A DNA stretch of 64,000 nucleotides from positions 206,824-270,823 of the forward strand of contig NZ_JAFN01000001.1 in assembly GCF_000526155.1 (NCBI RefSeq), read 5' to 3'. The stretch comes from Deferrisoma camini S3R1 (GTDB taxonomy: Bacteria > Desulfobacterota > Deferrisomatia > Deferrisomatales > Deferrisomataceae). Position numbers and translations under genes: made by a program. The notes below the pieces were generated by a model. It was given only the letters and a program-made list of their open reading frames with translations. It did no database searches and was not told the DNA's origin. Below are positions 40,483 to 50,131 of the stretch, one piece after another. Position 1 is the stretch's first letter. Each line of letters opens with the position of its first letter.

Positions 40483-40940
40483 GATACAAGCGCATCGTGG
40501 TGCCTCTGGACGGAAGCGAGCTCGCGGAGAGGGCGTTGGACGAGGCGATCCCCCTGGCGCGGGAGGCGGGGGGGGAGGTGGTGCTCGTGGGGGTGCTCGA
40601 CCTCACTGCCGGCATGTACGATGTGTACGCCGAGGCGTTCAACCCGGCGGACCTGCGAGCCCAGCTCGAGCGGTTCCTCGAGGCGGCCCTCGACCGGGCC
40701 AAGGAGCGGGTGGAGGCAGCAGAGGTGCCGGCGCGCCGGTTCCTGCGGGTGGGGGTGCCCCACGAGGAGATCGCCGCCCTGGCCCGGGAGGAGAACGCGG
40801 ACCTGCTGGTGATGACGACCCACGGCCGCAAGGGGATCAGCCACCTGCTGTTGGGGAGCGTCACGGAACGGGTGATCCGCACCGCCCCGTGCCCCGTGCT
40901 GGTGGTCCGGCCGGCCGAGGAACCGAAGGAAGCCCCTTGA
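40479..40940 (+). CDS. Universal stress protein (UspA family)
   Basis: A 153-residue UspA-fold protein. RYKRIVVPLDGSELAERALD is the N-terminal ATP-binding strand and GRKGISHLLLGSVTERVIRT the G-2X-G-9X-G-(S/T) motif typical of ATP-binding members, followed by PCPVLVVRP. It is translationally coupled to amrS by a 4-bp overlap. Usp proteins aid survival of stress. The specific role is not known. Confidence 0.9.
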   Translation: MRYKRIVVPLDGSELAERALDEAIPLAREAGGEVVLVGVLDLTAGMYDVYAEAFNPADLRAQLERFLEAALDRAKERVEAAEVPARRFLRVGVPHEEIAALAREENADLLVMTTHGRKGISHLLLGSVTERVIRTAPCPVLVVRPAEEPKEAP

Positions 40941-40944
40941 TGTC

Positions 40945-41165
40945 CCGGGCCCGGAGGGCCGTAAACCGTTCACGATTTACGATTCACGATTCACGGCCCC
41001 CCCACCTATCTGTAGGAGCCACCTCCCGGTGGCGATCCGGCCCGGAGGACCGTCAGGGCCCCGGACTGACGCCGGGGGTCGCCTGCGGGAGCAGGCTCCC
41101 AGGGGGGCGGGCCCTGGCCGTCGAGGTTGGATTTGAGCCGTAGAGCCTCCCAGCGGGCCGAAGGC
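40945..41165. repeat. REP-like repeats before the Rrf2 gene
   Basis: This stretch holds TTCACGA/TTTACGA heptads (40966-40997), the motif TGTAGGAGCCACCTCCCGG with GTGGCGA (from about 41011; also at 61213), and CAGCGGGCCGAAGGCCCGAA near 41152. The same composite recurs in the flagellar cluster. No gene. Confidence 0.65.
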
Positions 41166-41177
41166 CCGAAGAGGGGC

Positions 41178-41225
41178 TTGACACCGTCGTATTGATGCAG
41201 TAAAAGACGATAAAGGTCATCAATA
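41178..41225 (+). promoter_or_regulatory. Rrf2 gene promoter with overlapping inverted repeat
   Basis: TTGACA (41178-41183) and TAAAAG (41201-41206) are 17 bp apart. An 8-bp inverted repeat, TATTGATG (41190-41197) and CATCAATA (41218-41225), spans the -10 region and touches the start codon. It is a good candidate for autoregulation by the Rrf2 protein. Confidence 0.6.
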
Positions 41226-41665
41226 TGATCATCACGAGAGCGACCGAGTACTCGATCCGCGCGGCCCTGTACCTGGCCGAGAGGTACCCGGCTCCGGTGG
41301 TCTCGAAGCAGGAGATCTGCGAGGCCGAGGGGATCACCCCCGCGTTCCTGACAAAGATCCTCCAGCCCCTGATCCACGCGGGGATCGTTCGTTCCAAACG
41401 GGGCGTGTCCGGGGGGTTCGCCCTGGCCCGCGACCCGGCTCGGCTGACCCTCCTGGACATCATGGAGGCGGCCGAGGAGCCCATGCTCCTGAACGTCTGC
41501 CTGCTGGAGAACCATCCGTGCGAGCGGGAGTGCACCTGCCCGGTGCACGAGCTTTGGGCCGAGGCCCGGGATCGGTTGGCCGAGATCTTTTCGCGCAAGT
41601 CCTTGACCGAGCTGGTCGAGGAGAGACGCCGCCTCCGGACGAGGTCGTGTCGGAAGGGGTCGTGA
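41225..41665 (+). CDS. Rrf2 family transcriptional regulator, Fe-S type
   Basis: A 146-residue Rrf2 protein. The winged helix covers residues ~1-80 (ITRATEYSIRAALYLAERYP, EGITPAFLTKILQPLIHAG, RGVSGGFALARDP). Four cysteines (C92, C99, C103, C105 in VCLLENHPCERECTCP) form the usual Fe-S-binding loop, so it may sense redox state, NO or iron-sulfur status like IscR, NsrR or CymR. It is followed 129 bp later by a pentaheme cytochrome, the likely target. The ligand is unknown. Confidence 0.9.
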   Translation: MIITRATEYSIRAALYLAERYPAPVVSKQEICEAEGITPAFLTKILQPLIHAGIVRSKRGVSGGFALARDPARLTLLDIMEAAEEPMLLNVCLLENHPCERECTCPVHELWAEARDRLAEIFSRKSLTELVEERRRLRTRSCRKGS

Positions 41666-41794
41666 TCCGACGGACCCACCGGTCCGGAGGCGCCGAGGGA
41701 GCCGGTCCGACGCATCCCCTGGGGCCCCGGGATGCGCCCGCGGCCGGTTCACGACCACGATCCATCACCGACACCCGTCCTGAGGAGGAGATCC

Positions 41795-43177
41795 ATGCGA
41801 AAGGTGGGGTATGTCTCGACCGTGCTCGCCGCGGTGGCGTTTGCGGCCGCGGCCTACGCAGGGGACCCGACCGAGTCCCATCCGTTCTTCCCGAGCCTGT
41901 TGAACACGGCCACGGGCAAGCCGGTGAAGTCCACGGCGTTCTACCCTCCGTCCAAGTGCAAGGGCTGTCACGCCGAGATCTTTGACCAGTGGAAGGGCTC
42001 GATGCACTCCAACGCCTACCGGGACCCGGTGTTCCAGGCCCTGTGGAAGCTGGCGAACAAGGAGACCAACGGCCTGACCGACAAGCTGTGTGCCGGGTGC
42101 CACACGGCCGTGGGCACGGTGAGCGAAGAGGTGCGCATGGGCGAGGACGGCGAGTTCCACGTGAGCGAGATCGCCGAGGAGGGGGTCCAGTGCCACCTGT
42201 GCCACAGCGTGGTGGGCACCCGCATGCTGGAGACCCCGACCACCATGCCCCAGAACGCGAGCATCGTGGTGGACCCCAGCCTGGTCATGCGGGGGCCCTA
42301 CGACGACGCCAAGCCCATGTGGCACAAGGCCGCGTACTCCGAGCTGCACACCAAGGCCGAGTTCTGCGGCAACTGCCACAACGTGTTCCATCCGCTCAAC
42401 AACTTCCACATCGAGAACACCTACAACGAGTGGAAGTTCTCGGTGTACGCCCAGAAGGGGATCGTGTGTCAGGACTGCCACATGATGCCGGTGGAGAAGG
42501 CCATCGAGGTGGCCCGCACCCTCCAGAAGCCCAAGAACCCCGGCAAGGCCTCGCCCATGGGCCCCGACCGGGACAACGTGTTCACCCACGAGTTCGTGGG
42601 CGGCAACTTCACGGTGACCGCGCTCCTTGGGGCGGACAAACACGCCGAGATCGCCCGGAAGCGCCTGAAGAGCGCGGCCGAGTTGGAGCTGTTGCTCCCC
42701 GAGGAGGCCGACGACGGCGACATCGCCCGATTCACGGTGCGGGTCCACAACGTGGGCGCCGGCCACAACCTGCCCACCAGCCTCACCGAGGTGCGGCAGA
42801 TGTGGCTCGACGTGCGGGTGACCGACGCGAGCGGCCGCGAGCTGTACCGGTCGGGCGCCCTGGACGAGGACCACAACCTCCAGGAGGGCACGGTGCTGTT
42901 CCGGGCCGAGTCCGTGGACGCCCAGGGACGCCACACCATCAAGCCCTGGGAGATCGTGCGGTTCGCCTACAACACCACGATTCCGCCCAAGGGGTACGCG
43001 GACCGGGAGTTCGCCTTCCTGGTGCCCGACGACGCCAAGGGTCCGGTGAGGGTGGAGGTGAAGCTGCGCTACCGGTCCTATCCCCAGGCCGTGGCGAACC
43101 TGCTGCTGGGCGACGAGGCCCCGGTCCTGCCGATCGTGGACATGGCCGAGGCCGAGGGCACGATCCCGGTGGACTGA
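41795..43177 (+). CDS. Exported pentaheme c-type cytochrome (cytochrome c-554-like)
   Basis: A 460-residue exported protein, ATG at 41795 after GAGGAGGAG. The signal peptide is MRKVGYVSTVLAAVAFAAAA. Five CxxCH haem sites are present: CKGCH (55-59), CAGCH (99-103), CHLCH (133-137), CGNCH (191-195) and CQDCH (225-229), all in the N-terminal half. They begin with the KCKGCHAEIFDQWKGSMH pattern of the cytochrome c-554/NrfB-like multihaem family. The C-terminal ~200 residues are haem-free and beta-rich (NVGAGHNLPTSLTEVRQMWL). It is probably a periplasmic electron carrier or reductase. It is regulated by the adjacent Rrf2 protein on context. Confidence 0.9.
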   Translation: MRKVGYVSTVLAAVAFAAAAYAGDPTESHPFFPSLLNTATGKPVKSTAFYPPSKCKGCHAEIFDQWKGSMHSNAYRDPVFQALWKLANKETNGLTDKLCAGCHTAVGTVSEEVRMGEDGEFHVSEIAEEGVQCHLCHSVVGTRMLETPTTMPQNASIVVDPSLVMRGPYDDAKPMWHKAAYSELHTKAEFCGNCHNVFHPLNNFHIENTYNEWKFSVYAQKGIVCQDCHMMPVEKAIEVARTLQKPKNPGKASPMGPDRDNVFTHEFVGGNFTVTALLGADKHAEIARKRLKSAAELELLLPEEADDGDIARFTVRVHNVGAGHNLPTSLTEVRQMWLDVRVTDASGRELYRSGALDEDHNLQEGTVLFRAESVDAQGRHTIKPWEIVRFAYNTTIPPKGYADREFAFLVPDDAKGPVRVEVKLRYRSYPQAVANLLLGDEAPVLPIVDMAEAEGTIPVD

Positions 43178-43205
43178 TCCGGCCCGGACGGGCCGGAGGA
43201 ACCCG

Positions 43206-43246
43206 CGGGGCGGACGGGCAACAGGCGGCCCGTCCGCCCCGTTTTC
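43206..43246 (+). terminator. Rho-independent terminator after the pentaheme cytochrome
   Basis: A 14-bp perfect stem CGGGGCGGACGGGC / GCCCGTCCGCCCCG (43206-43219 and 43228-43241) is followed by TTTTC. Confidence 0.9.
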
Positions 43247-43295
43247 TGTTGCGCGCCTTCAAGCACTCCTCCGTTTCTGCTACTCTGCGGCCGCC

Positions 43296-43946
43296 ATGCC
43301 CGAGCGAAACCCCGAAGCCGAACGCCTGGATCGTATCCTGCAGACCCTGAAACGGGTGCACCCGGACGTGGCGCCCAGCCTGAACCACCGTTCGCCGTGG
43401 GAGCTGCTGGTGGCCACGATCCTGTCGGCCCAGTGCTCCGACGTTCAGGTGAACCGGGTGACGCCGAAGCTGTTCCGGCGGTTCCCCACCCCGGAAGCGC
43501 TGGCCGAGGCCGAGCCCGACGAGGTGGAGCCGCTGATCCGATCGATCGGGCTGTTCCGGGGGAAGGCCCGCAACCTGGTGGCCGCCGCCCGCATCGTGGC
43601 CGGGCGGCACGGGGGGCGGGTGCCGGCCGATCGGGAGGCCCTGGAGGCGCTCCCCGGCGTCGGCCGAAAGACCGCCTCGGTGGTGCTGGGCCAGGCGTTC
43701 GGCATCCCGGCGTTTCCGGTGGACACCCACGTGGCCCGGGTGTCCCACCGCCTGGGGTTCTCGCCCCGGCCCGAGCCTCGGGAGGTGGAGCGGAGGATGA
43801 CCCGGCTCATGGCGCCCGAGCGGTGGAACCTGGCCCATCTGCTCCTGATTCGTCACGGCCGCGCGGCGTGCCACGCCCGCCGGCCCGCCTGTGCCCGTTG
43901 CCCTGTGGAAAGGTCGTGCCCATGGCCGCACAAGCCCACAGCCTGA
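43296..43946 (+). CDS. nth: Endonuclease III (DNA glycosylase/AP lyase)
   Basis: A 216-residue HhH-GPD glycosylase. It has LLVATILSAQCSDVQVNRVT near the N-terminus, the helix-hairpin-helix LEALPGVGRKTASVVLG with the catalytic Lys (GRKTA), the catalytic Asp in FPVDTHVARVSHRLG, and the C-terminal [4Fe-4S] ligands C-x6-C-x2-C-x5-C (CHARRPACARCPVERSC). It removes oxidised pyrimidines. It overlaps the start of mgtE. Confidence 0.94.
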   Translation: MPERNPEAERLDRILQTLKRVHPDVAPSLNHRSPWELLVATILSAQCSDVQVNRVTPKLFRRFPTPEALAEAEPDEVEPLIRSIGLFRGKARNLVAAARIVAGRHGGRVPADREALEALPGVGRKTASVVLGQAFGIPAFPVDTHVARVSHRLGFSPRPEPREVERRMTRLMAPERWNLAHLLLIRHGRAACHARRPACARCPVERSCPWPHKPTA

Positions 43947-45316
43947 CCCCGATGGACCGCCGGGTCCAGCTGCGGCTCGAGGCGATCCGCCGGCTCATGC
44001 GCAAAGGGGCGGTGGTGAACCTGCGCCGGATCGTGGAGAAGACCCACCCGGCCGACCTGGCGGCCATCTTCCAGGAGCTCAACGATCTCGAGCAGGGCCG
44101 GCTGTTCCAGATCCTGGTCCAGGCCGGCCTGGCCGGGGACGTGCTCAGCGAGCTCGACCCCGACGTGCTCCAGGGCCTGGTCGAGAGCCTGAGCGACGAG
44201 GAGCTGGCCGAGATCCTCTCCGGAATGGACGCGGACGACGCCGCCGACCTGCTGGCGCTGCTGCCCGAGGACCGCCGCTCGGGGATCCTCGCGGCCATGA
44301 ACCTGGAGGACAGCGAGGACATCGGCAAGCTCCTGGGCTATCCCGAGGACTCGGCCGGCGGCATCATGACCTCGTCGTTCTTCGCCCTGGGTGAGGGGGT
44401 CACGGTCGAGGAGGCGATCCGGGCGATCCAGGGGGCCGAGGAGGCCGAGACGGTCTTCTACGTGTACGTGGTGGACGACGAGGGCCGGCTGGTGGGGGTG
44501 GTGAGCCTGCGCCAGCTGATCACCTCGCCCCCCACGGCCACGTTGCGGCAGATCATGGCCACCGACGTGATCAAGGTGGACGTGCACACCGACCAGGAGC
44601 AGGTGGCCCGGGTGGTGGCCAAGTACGACCTGCTGGCCATCCCGGTGGTGGACGAGGCCGAGCACCTGGTCGGGATCATCACGGTGGACGACGTGATCGA
44701 CGTGCTCCGCGAGGAGGCCACGGAGGACGTGTTCAAGATGGCCGGCACGAGCCAGGAGGAGCTCGTGTACGGCAACCGAGTGCTTCCGATCGTGCGGATC
44801 CGGATGCCCTGGCTGGTGATCAACCTGTTCGGCGGCATCCTCACCGGCACGATCCTGTGGTGGTTCCGGGCGACGGTGGAGGAGATCATCGCGCTGGTGT
44901 CCTTCGTGCCGGTCATCACGGCCATGGGCGGCAACGTGGGCACCCAGAGCTCGTCCATCCTGGTTCGGGCCTTCGCCACCGGGCGGGTGGACTTCCAGAA
45001 CCTGCGGGCCCACCTGTGGAAGGAGGTGCGGGTGGGGCTCCTGCTGGGTCTGGTGTGTGGGGTGCTGGTGGGAGGGGTGGCCCTGGTGTGGCACGGCAAC
45101 GTGTTCCTGGGGATCGTGGTCGCGGTGTCGATGGTGGCCGCCATGACCGTGGCGGCCACCATGGGCACCCTGGCCCCGGCCCTGTTTCGGAAGCTGGAGA
45201 TCGACCCGGCCGTGGCCTCGGGCCCGTTCGTGACCACCGCCAACGACATCACGGGCATCCTGATCTACCTGGGCACGGCCACGGCCCTCCTGCGTTTTCT
45301 CCCCCACGCGCGATGA
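43922..45316 (+). CDS. mgtE: Magnesium transporter MgtE
   Basis: A 464-residue MgtE. It has the N-terminal superhelical domain (ADLAAIFQELNDLEQGRLF, then SDEELAEILSGMDADDAADL), a CBS pair (~140-260, with VVDDEGRLVGVVSLRQL and LLAIPVVDEAEHLVGIITVD), the connecting helix, and five membrane helices. The pore signature PVITAMGGNVGTQSSSILVR and the closing TTANDITGILIYL are intact. The ATG at 43922 overlaps the nth end. There is no room for a magnesium riboswitch upstream. The CBS/N domains close the gate at high cytoplasmic Mg. Confidence 0.93.
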   Translation: MAAQAHSLTPMDRRVQLRLEAIRRLMRKGAVVNLRRIVEKTHPADLAAIFQELNDLEQGRLFQILVQAGLAGDVLSELDPDVLQGLVESLSDEELAEILSGMDADDAADLLALLPEDRRSGILAAMNLEDSEDIGKLLGYPEDSAGGIMTSSFFALGEGVTVEEAIRAIQGAEEAETVFYVYVVDDEGRLVGVVSLRQLITSPPTATLRQIMATDVIKVDVHTDQEQVARVVAKYDLLAIPVVDEAEHLVGIITVDDVIDVLREEATEDVFKMAGTSQEELVYGNRVLPIVRIRMPWLVINLFGGILTGTILWWFRATVEEIIALVSFVPVITAMGGNVGTQSSSILVRAFATGRVDFQNLRAHLWKEVRVGLLLGLVCGVLVGGVALVWHGNVFLGIVVAVSMVAAMTVAATMGTLAPALFRKLEIDPAVASGPFVTTANDITGILIYLGTATALLRFLPHAR

Positions 45317-46026
45317 CCCCCCGCCGGACCGACGCGTTCGTGCTGCGGGTGCGGGCGTTCGGTGAGGCCGATCGGGTGGCCGACCTGCTCACGCCCGACC
45401 TGGGCCGGGTGCCGGCCCTGGCCCGGAGCGCCCGGCGGTCCCGCCGGCGGTTCGGGGGGGTGCTGGACTACTTCGTCCGGGTGCGGGCCGCCCTGCGGCC
45501 GGGCCGGGGCGAGCTGTGGCGGCTGGACGACGTGGAGCTGGTCCGGGACTACGGGGCCGTGGCCCGGGACCTGGACACCCATGCCGCGGCCGCCCACGTG
45601 CTCGAGGTGGCCTGGATGGGATCCCGCGAGGGGGCGCCGGGACGGGACCTGTTCGACCTGGTGGACGCGGCCCTGGCCGCCCTGGCCGCCGGCGCCGATC
45701 CCAAGAGCCTGCGCCGGGTGTTCCAGGCCCGGGTCCTGCGGGTGCTGGGGGTGGCGGGTGGGTTCGACCGGTGCCCGCAGTGCGGGGCCGGACTGGAGGG
45801 GGGGGCGGCCGTGGCCGCGGGGGCGGTGGTGTGCCCGGCCTGCGCCGGGCCGGCCGATCCCCGGATGCCGGCCGGCGCCGTGCGCACCCTGGCGGCGAGC
45901 GTGGGGGTCCCCCTGGACAAGCTCAAGTCGGTCCGGGTGACCCGGGCGGCCGAGGAGCACATCGGCCCGTTCCTGTGCCAGGCCCTGTGCCAAACCCTGG
46001 GCCGGAAGCCCCGCACCATCGATTGA
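45313..46026 (+). CDS. recO: DNA repair protein RecO
   Basis: A 237-residue RecO that loads RecA with RecR. It has an N-terminal OB fold (RRTDAFVLRVRAFGEADRVA, then LTPDLGRVPALARSARRSRR), a helical C-terminal domain, and a zinc site (CPQCGAG and VCPACAG). Start ATG at 45313, overlapping the mgtE stop by 4 bp. The order nth-mgtE-recO suggests a single transcript. Confidence 0.9.
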   Translation: MTPRRTDAFVLRVRAFGEADRVADLLTPDLGRVPALARSARRSRRRFGGVLDYFVRVRAALRPGRGELWRLDDVELVRDYGAVARDLDTHAAAAHVLEVAWMGSREGAPGRDLFDLVDAALAALAAGADPKSLRRVFQARVLRVLGVAGGFDRCPQCGAGLEGGAAVAAGAVVCPACAGPADPRMPAGAVRTLAASVGVPLDKLKSVRVTRAAEEHIGPFLCQALCQTLGRKPRTID

Positions 46027-46143
46027 CCGGATTTCGCCCGGTCTGCTAACGTAATGCCCCCTTTTCCGCCAAAGAAAACAGAGGTTTTCCCCGTCAAACC
46101 AAAGAGCCGCATCGTCGGCAAGACCCTTGAGGAGGCGTTTCGC

Positions 46144-46941
46144 GTGAGCGACACTGGTCTGAACGGAAGTTGGGCCCTCATCCTGGGGGCTTCGAGCGGG
46201 TTCGGGGCGGCCACGGCCCGGGCCCTGGCCCGCAAGGGAGTGAACATCTTCGGCGTGCACCTGGACCGGAAGGCCACCCTGCCCCAGGTGGAGGCCCTGG
46301 TGGAGGAGCTCCGGGGCACCGGGGTTCGGGTTCGCTACTTCAACGTCAACGCGGCCGACGAGGCCAAACGCCGCGAGGTGCTCGACGCCGTGGCCGCCGA
46401 GTGCGGGGAAGGGCCCAAGGTGCGGGTGCTGATGCACAGCCTGGCCTTCGGGGCCCTGCGGTCGTTCGTGGGGGACCCGGCCGAGACCCTGACCAAGGCC
46501 CAGATGGAGATGACCCTGGACGTCATGGCCCACAGCCTGGTGTACTGGACCCAGGACCTGGTGGCCCGGGACCTGTTCGACCGCAACGGCCGGGTGTTCG
46601 CCATGACCAGCTCCGGGGGGCAGCGGGTGTGGGCCTACTACGGCGCGGTGTCCGCGGCCAAGGCGGCCCTGGAGAGCCACATCCGGCAGCTGGCCCTGGA
46701 GCTGGCGCCCCGGGGCATCACGGCCAACGCCATCCGGGCCGGGGTCACCGACACCCCGGCGCTCCGGAAGATCCCGGGTCACGAGCAGATGGTCGAGGTG
46801 GCCCGTTCCCGCAACCCCATGGGCCGCCTGACCACCCCCGAGGACGTGGCCGAGGCCATCGCGCTCCTCTCAGAGCCCGCCAGCCACTGGATCACCGGCA
46901 ACGTGATCGGGGTGGACGGCGGAGAGGACATTACGGGCTAG
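46144..46941 (+). CDS. Short-chain dehydrogenase, enoyl-ACP reductase-like
   Basis: A 265-residue Rossmann-fold SDR. The GTG at 46144 is preferred because GAGGAGG lies 7-9 bases upstream; an in-frame ATG at 46054 would add 30 residues without an RBS. It has the nucleotide motif [25 protein letters not shown], and the active-site pair in [15 protein letters not shown] spaced Tyr-x6-Lys as in FabI/FabL enoyl reductases. The end [12 protein letters not shown] is typical. A role in fatty acid synthesis is probable but unproven. The exact start is uncertain. Confidence 0.8.
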   Translation: MSDTGLNGSWALILGASSGFGAATARALARKGVNIFGVHLDRKATLPQVEALVEELRGTGVRVRYFNVNAADEAKRREVLDAVAAECGEGPKVRVLMHSLAFGALRSFVGDPAETLTKAQMEMTLDVMAHSLVYWTQDLVARDLFDRNGRVFAMTSSGGQRVWAYYGAVSAAKAALESHIRQLALELAPRGITANAIRAGVTDTPALRKIPGHEQMVEVARSRNPMGRLTTPEDVAEAIALLSEPASHWITGNVIGVDGGEDITG

Positions 46942-46985
46942 AAGGCTGGGAGGCTGGAAGGCCGGAAGGGCTAGCCGCCCGGCAG
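46938..46985. repeat. GGCTGGAA-type 8-bp repeat between the SDR and glyQ genes
   Basis: AGAAGGCTGGGAGGCTGGAAGG fills the short gap after the SDR stop. The same unit occurs at 370-400 and 49973-49990. Confidence 0.6.
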
Positions 46986-47003
46986 ACAAAAGGAGCTCTC
47001 TCC

Positions 47004-47902
<899 letters not shown>

Positions 47903-47906
<4 letters not shown>

Positions 47907-49972
47907 GCCGCGGCCTGGAGCTGCTGCTGGAGGTGGGCACCGAGGAGATCCCGGCGGGGTTCCTGCCGCCGGCCCGGGCCCAGTTGGCCGAGGCCGCCCG
48001 AAAGGGCCTGGAGGCCCAGCGGATCGGGTTCGAGGCCGTGCAGGCCCTGGGGACCCCGCGGCGGCTGGTGCTCCACGTGACCGGCGTGGCCGACCGGCAG
48101 GCCGACGCGGTGGAGGAGAAGATCGGGCCGCCGGTGTCCGCCGCGTTCGACGCCGAGGGCCGGCCGACCCGGGCCGCGGAGGGGTTCGCCCGGTCGAACG
48201 GCGTGGCCGTGGAGGACCTGCTTCGGGTGGAGACCGAGCGGGGCCTGTACGTGGCGGTGCGCCGGGAGCTCGCGGGCCGGCCCACGGCCGACGTGCTGGC
48301 CGAGGCGATCCCCCAGTGGCTGTCGGCGCTTCGGTTCCCCAAGGTCATGCGGTGGGGCGAGGGGGAGTTCGCGTTCGCCCGGCCGGTGCACTGGGTGGTG
48401 GCGCTGCTGGGCGACGAGGTGATCCCGTTCTCCTTCGGGGGGGTGGAGTCGGGCCGCCAGAGCCGGGGGCACCGGTTCCACCACCCCGGCGCCGTGGACG
48501 TCATGGACCCGCCCGACTACTTCCGGAAGATGAAGGAGGCGTGGGTGGTCGTCGATCCCGAAGAGCGCCGGGCTCTGATCCGCGAGGGGGTGGAGGCGGC
48601 CGCCCGCAAGGTGGGGGGCGAGCCCCTGGCCGACGAGGACCTGCTCACCACCGTGGTGGACCTGGTGGAGTACCCGGTGCCCGTGGCCGGGAGCTTCGAG
48701 GAGCGCTACCTGGAGCTGCCCCGGGAGCTCCTGATCCTCACGATGAAGCACCACCAGAAGTACTTCGCCGTGGTGGACGGCCGGGGCCGGCTGCTCAACC
48801 ACTTCGTGGCCGTGTCCAACACCCGGGCCCGGGACCTCACCGTGGTGGCCCGGGGCAACGAGAGGGTGCTCCGGGCCCGGCTGGCGGATGCGCGGTTCTT
48901 CTTCGACGAGGACCAGAAGCGCTCCCTCGAGGAGCACCTCGAGGGGCTGAAGGACGTGGTGTTCCAGTCGAAGCTGGGCACCAGCTACGAGAAGGTGGAG
49001 CGGTTCCGGGCCCTGGCGGCCGAGATCGCCGAGCGGGTCTGCCCGGACCGGAAGGCCGTGGTGGACCGGATCGCGCGGCTCGCCAAGGCCGATCTGGTGA
49101 CCCAGATGGTCTACGAGTTCCCCGAGCTCCAGGGCGTCATGGGCCGGGAGTACGCCCTGCGGGCGGGCGAGGATCCGGTGGTGGCCCGGGGGATCGAGGA
49201 GCACTACTGGCCGGCCCAGGCCGGCGGGCCGGTGCCGTCCACGGACGAGGCGGCCTGCGTGAGCCTGGCCGACAAGATCGACACGATCGTGGGGTGCTTC
49301 GGGGTGGGGCTGATCCCCACCGGCGCGGCCGACCCCTACGCCCTCCGGCGGCAGACCCTGGGCATCCTGCGGATCCTGCTGGAGCGGGGGCTCCGGCTGC
49401 CCCTGGGCTGGCTGGTGGACCGGGCCCTGGCCGGCCTGGCCGACAAGCTGACCCGGCCGGCGGGCGAGGTGCGCTCGGACGTGCTCCAGTTCTTCCGGGG
49501 CCGGCTCGAGGGATTGCTGGCCCAGCAGAACCTGGACGCCGACCTGGTGGCCGGGGTGCTGGACCGGGGGTTCGACGACGTGCTCGACGCGGCCGGCCGG
49601 GCCCGGGCGCTTCAGAGGGCCCGCTCCGACGGCCGGCTCGACCCCCTGGCCGAGACCTTCAAGCGGGTGGGGAACATCCTGAAGGGGAAGGAACCCGGCG
49701 AGGTCCGGCCGGAACGGCTCGGAGCCCAGGCCGAGCAGGCCCTGTGGGACGCCTACCGGTCGGTGGCCGAGACCATGGAGGAGGCGGCCGGCCGGGGGGA
49801 CTACGACGCGTTCCTGGACGCGGCGAGGCCCCTGAAGGCGGCCGTGGACCGGTTCTTCGACGAGGTGCTGGTGATGGACCAGGACCCCGAGGTCCGGGCC
49901 AACCGCCTGGCGTTGCTGGGCGCGGTGGCCCGGCTGCTGGGCCGGGTGGCGGAGTTCTCGAGAATCGGCTAA
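47903..49972 (+). CDS. glyS: Glycine-tRNA ligase beta subunit
   Basis: A 689-residue beta subunit for tRNA recognition. It begins [18 protein letters not shown] and has [47 protein letters not shown], and [17 protein letters not shown] (HD-like domain); the C-terminus is the DALR anticodon-binding type. The length is standard. Confidence 0.96.
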
Positions 49973-50110
49973 AAGGCTAGGAGGCTGGGACGTTAGGACG
50001 TTAGGACGTTCCGTTCGCACCTCCGCACGTCCACGCGTCCGCACGGTGAAACGACCAACGACCGGCGACGAACGGCCTTCAACGATTCCCGATTTACGGT
50101 TCCCATATTC
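49973..50110. repeat. GGACGTTA and CGACCAA short-period repeats before ppdK
   Basis: Tandem GGACGTTA units (about 49988-50010), CCGCACGTCCACGCGTCC, then CGACCAACGACCGGCGACGAA heptads. No gene or clear promoter was found. The ribosome site AGGAGGA precedes ppdK. Confidence 0.6.
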
Positions 50111-50131
50111 CCTTCACACCAGGAGGACGCC

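Noticed and set aside
43850-43922. Magnesium riboswitch (M-box) before mgtE
   Set aside because: The mgtE start lies inside the end of nth, leaving no leader; no M-box-like sequence was seen.
46054-46143. Start of the SDR gene at the ATG at 46054
   Set aside because: No ribosome site, and the extension lies before the conserved fold; the GTG at 46144 has GAGGAGG. It is not fully excluded.
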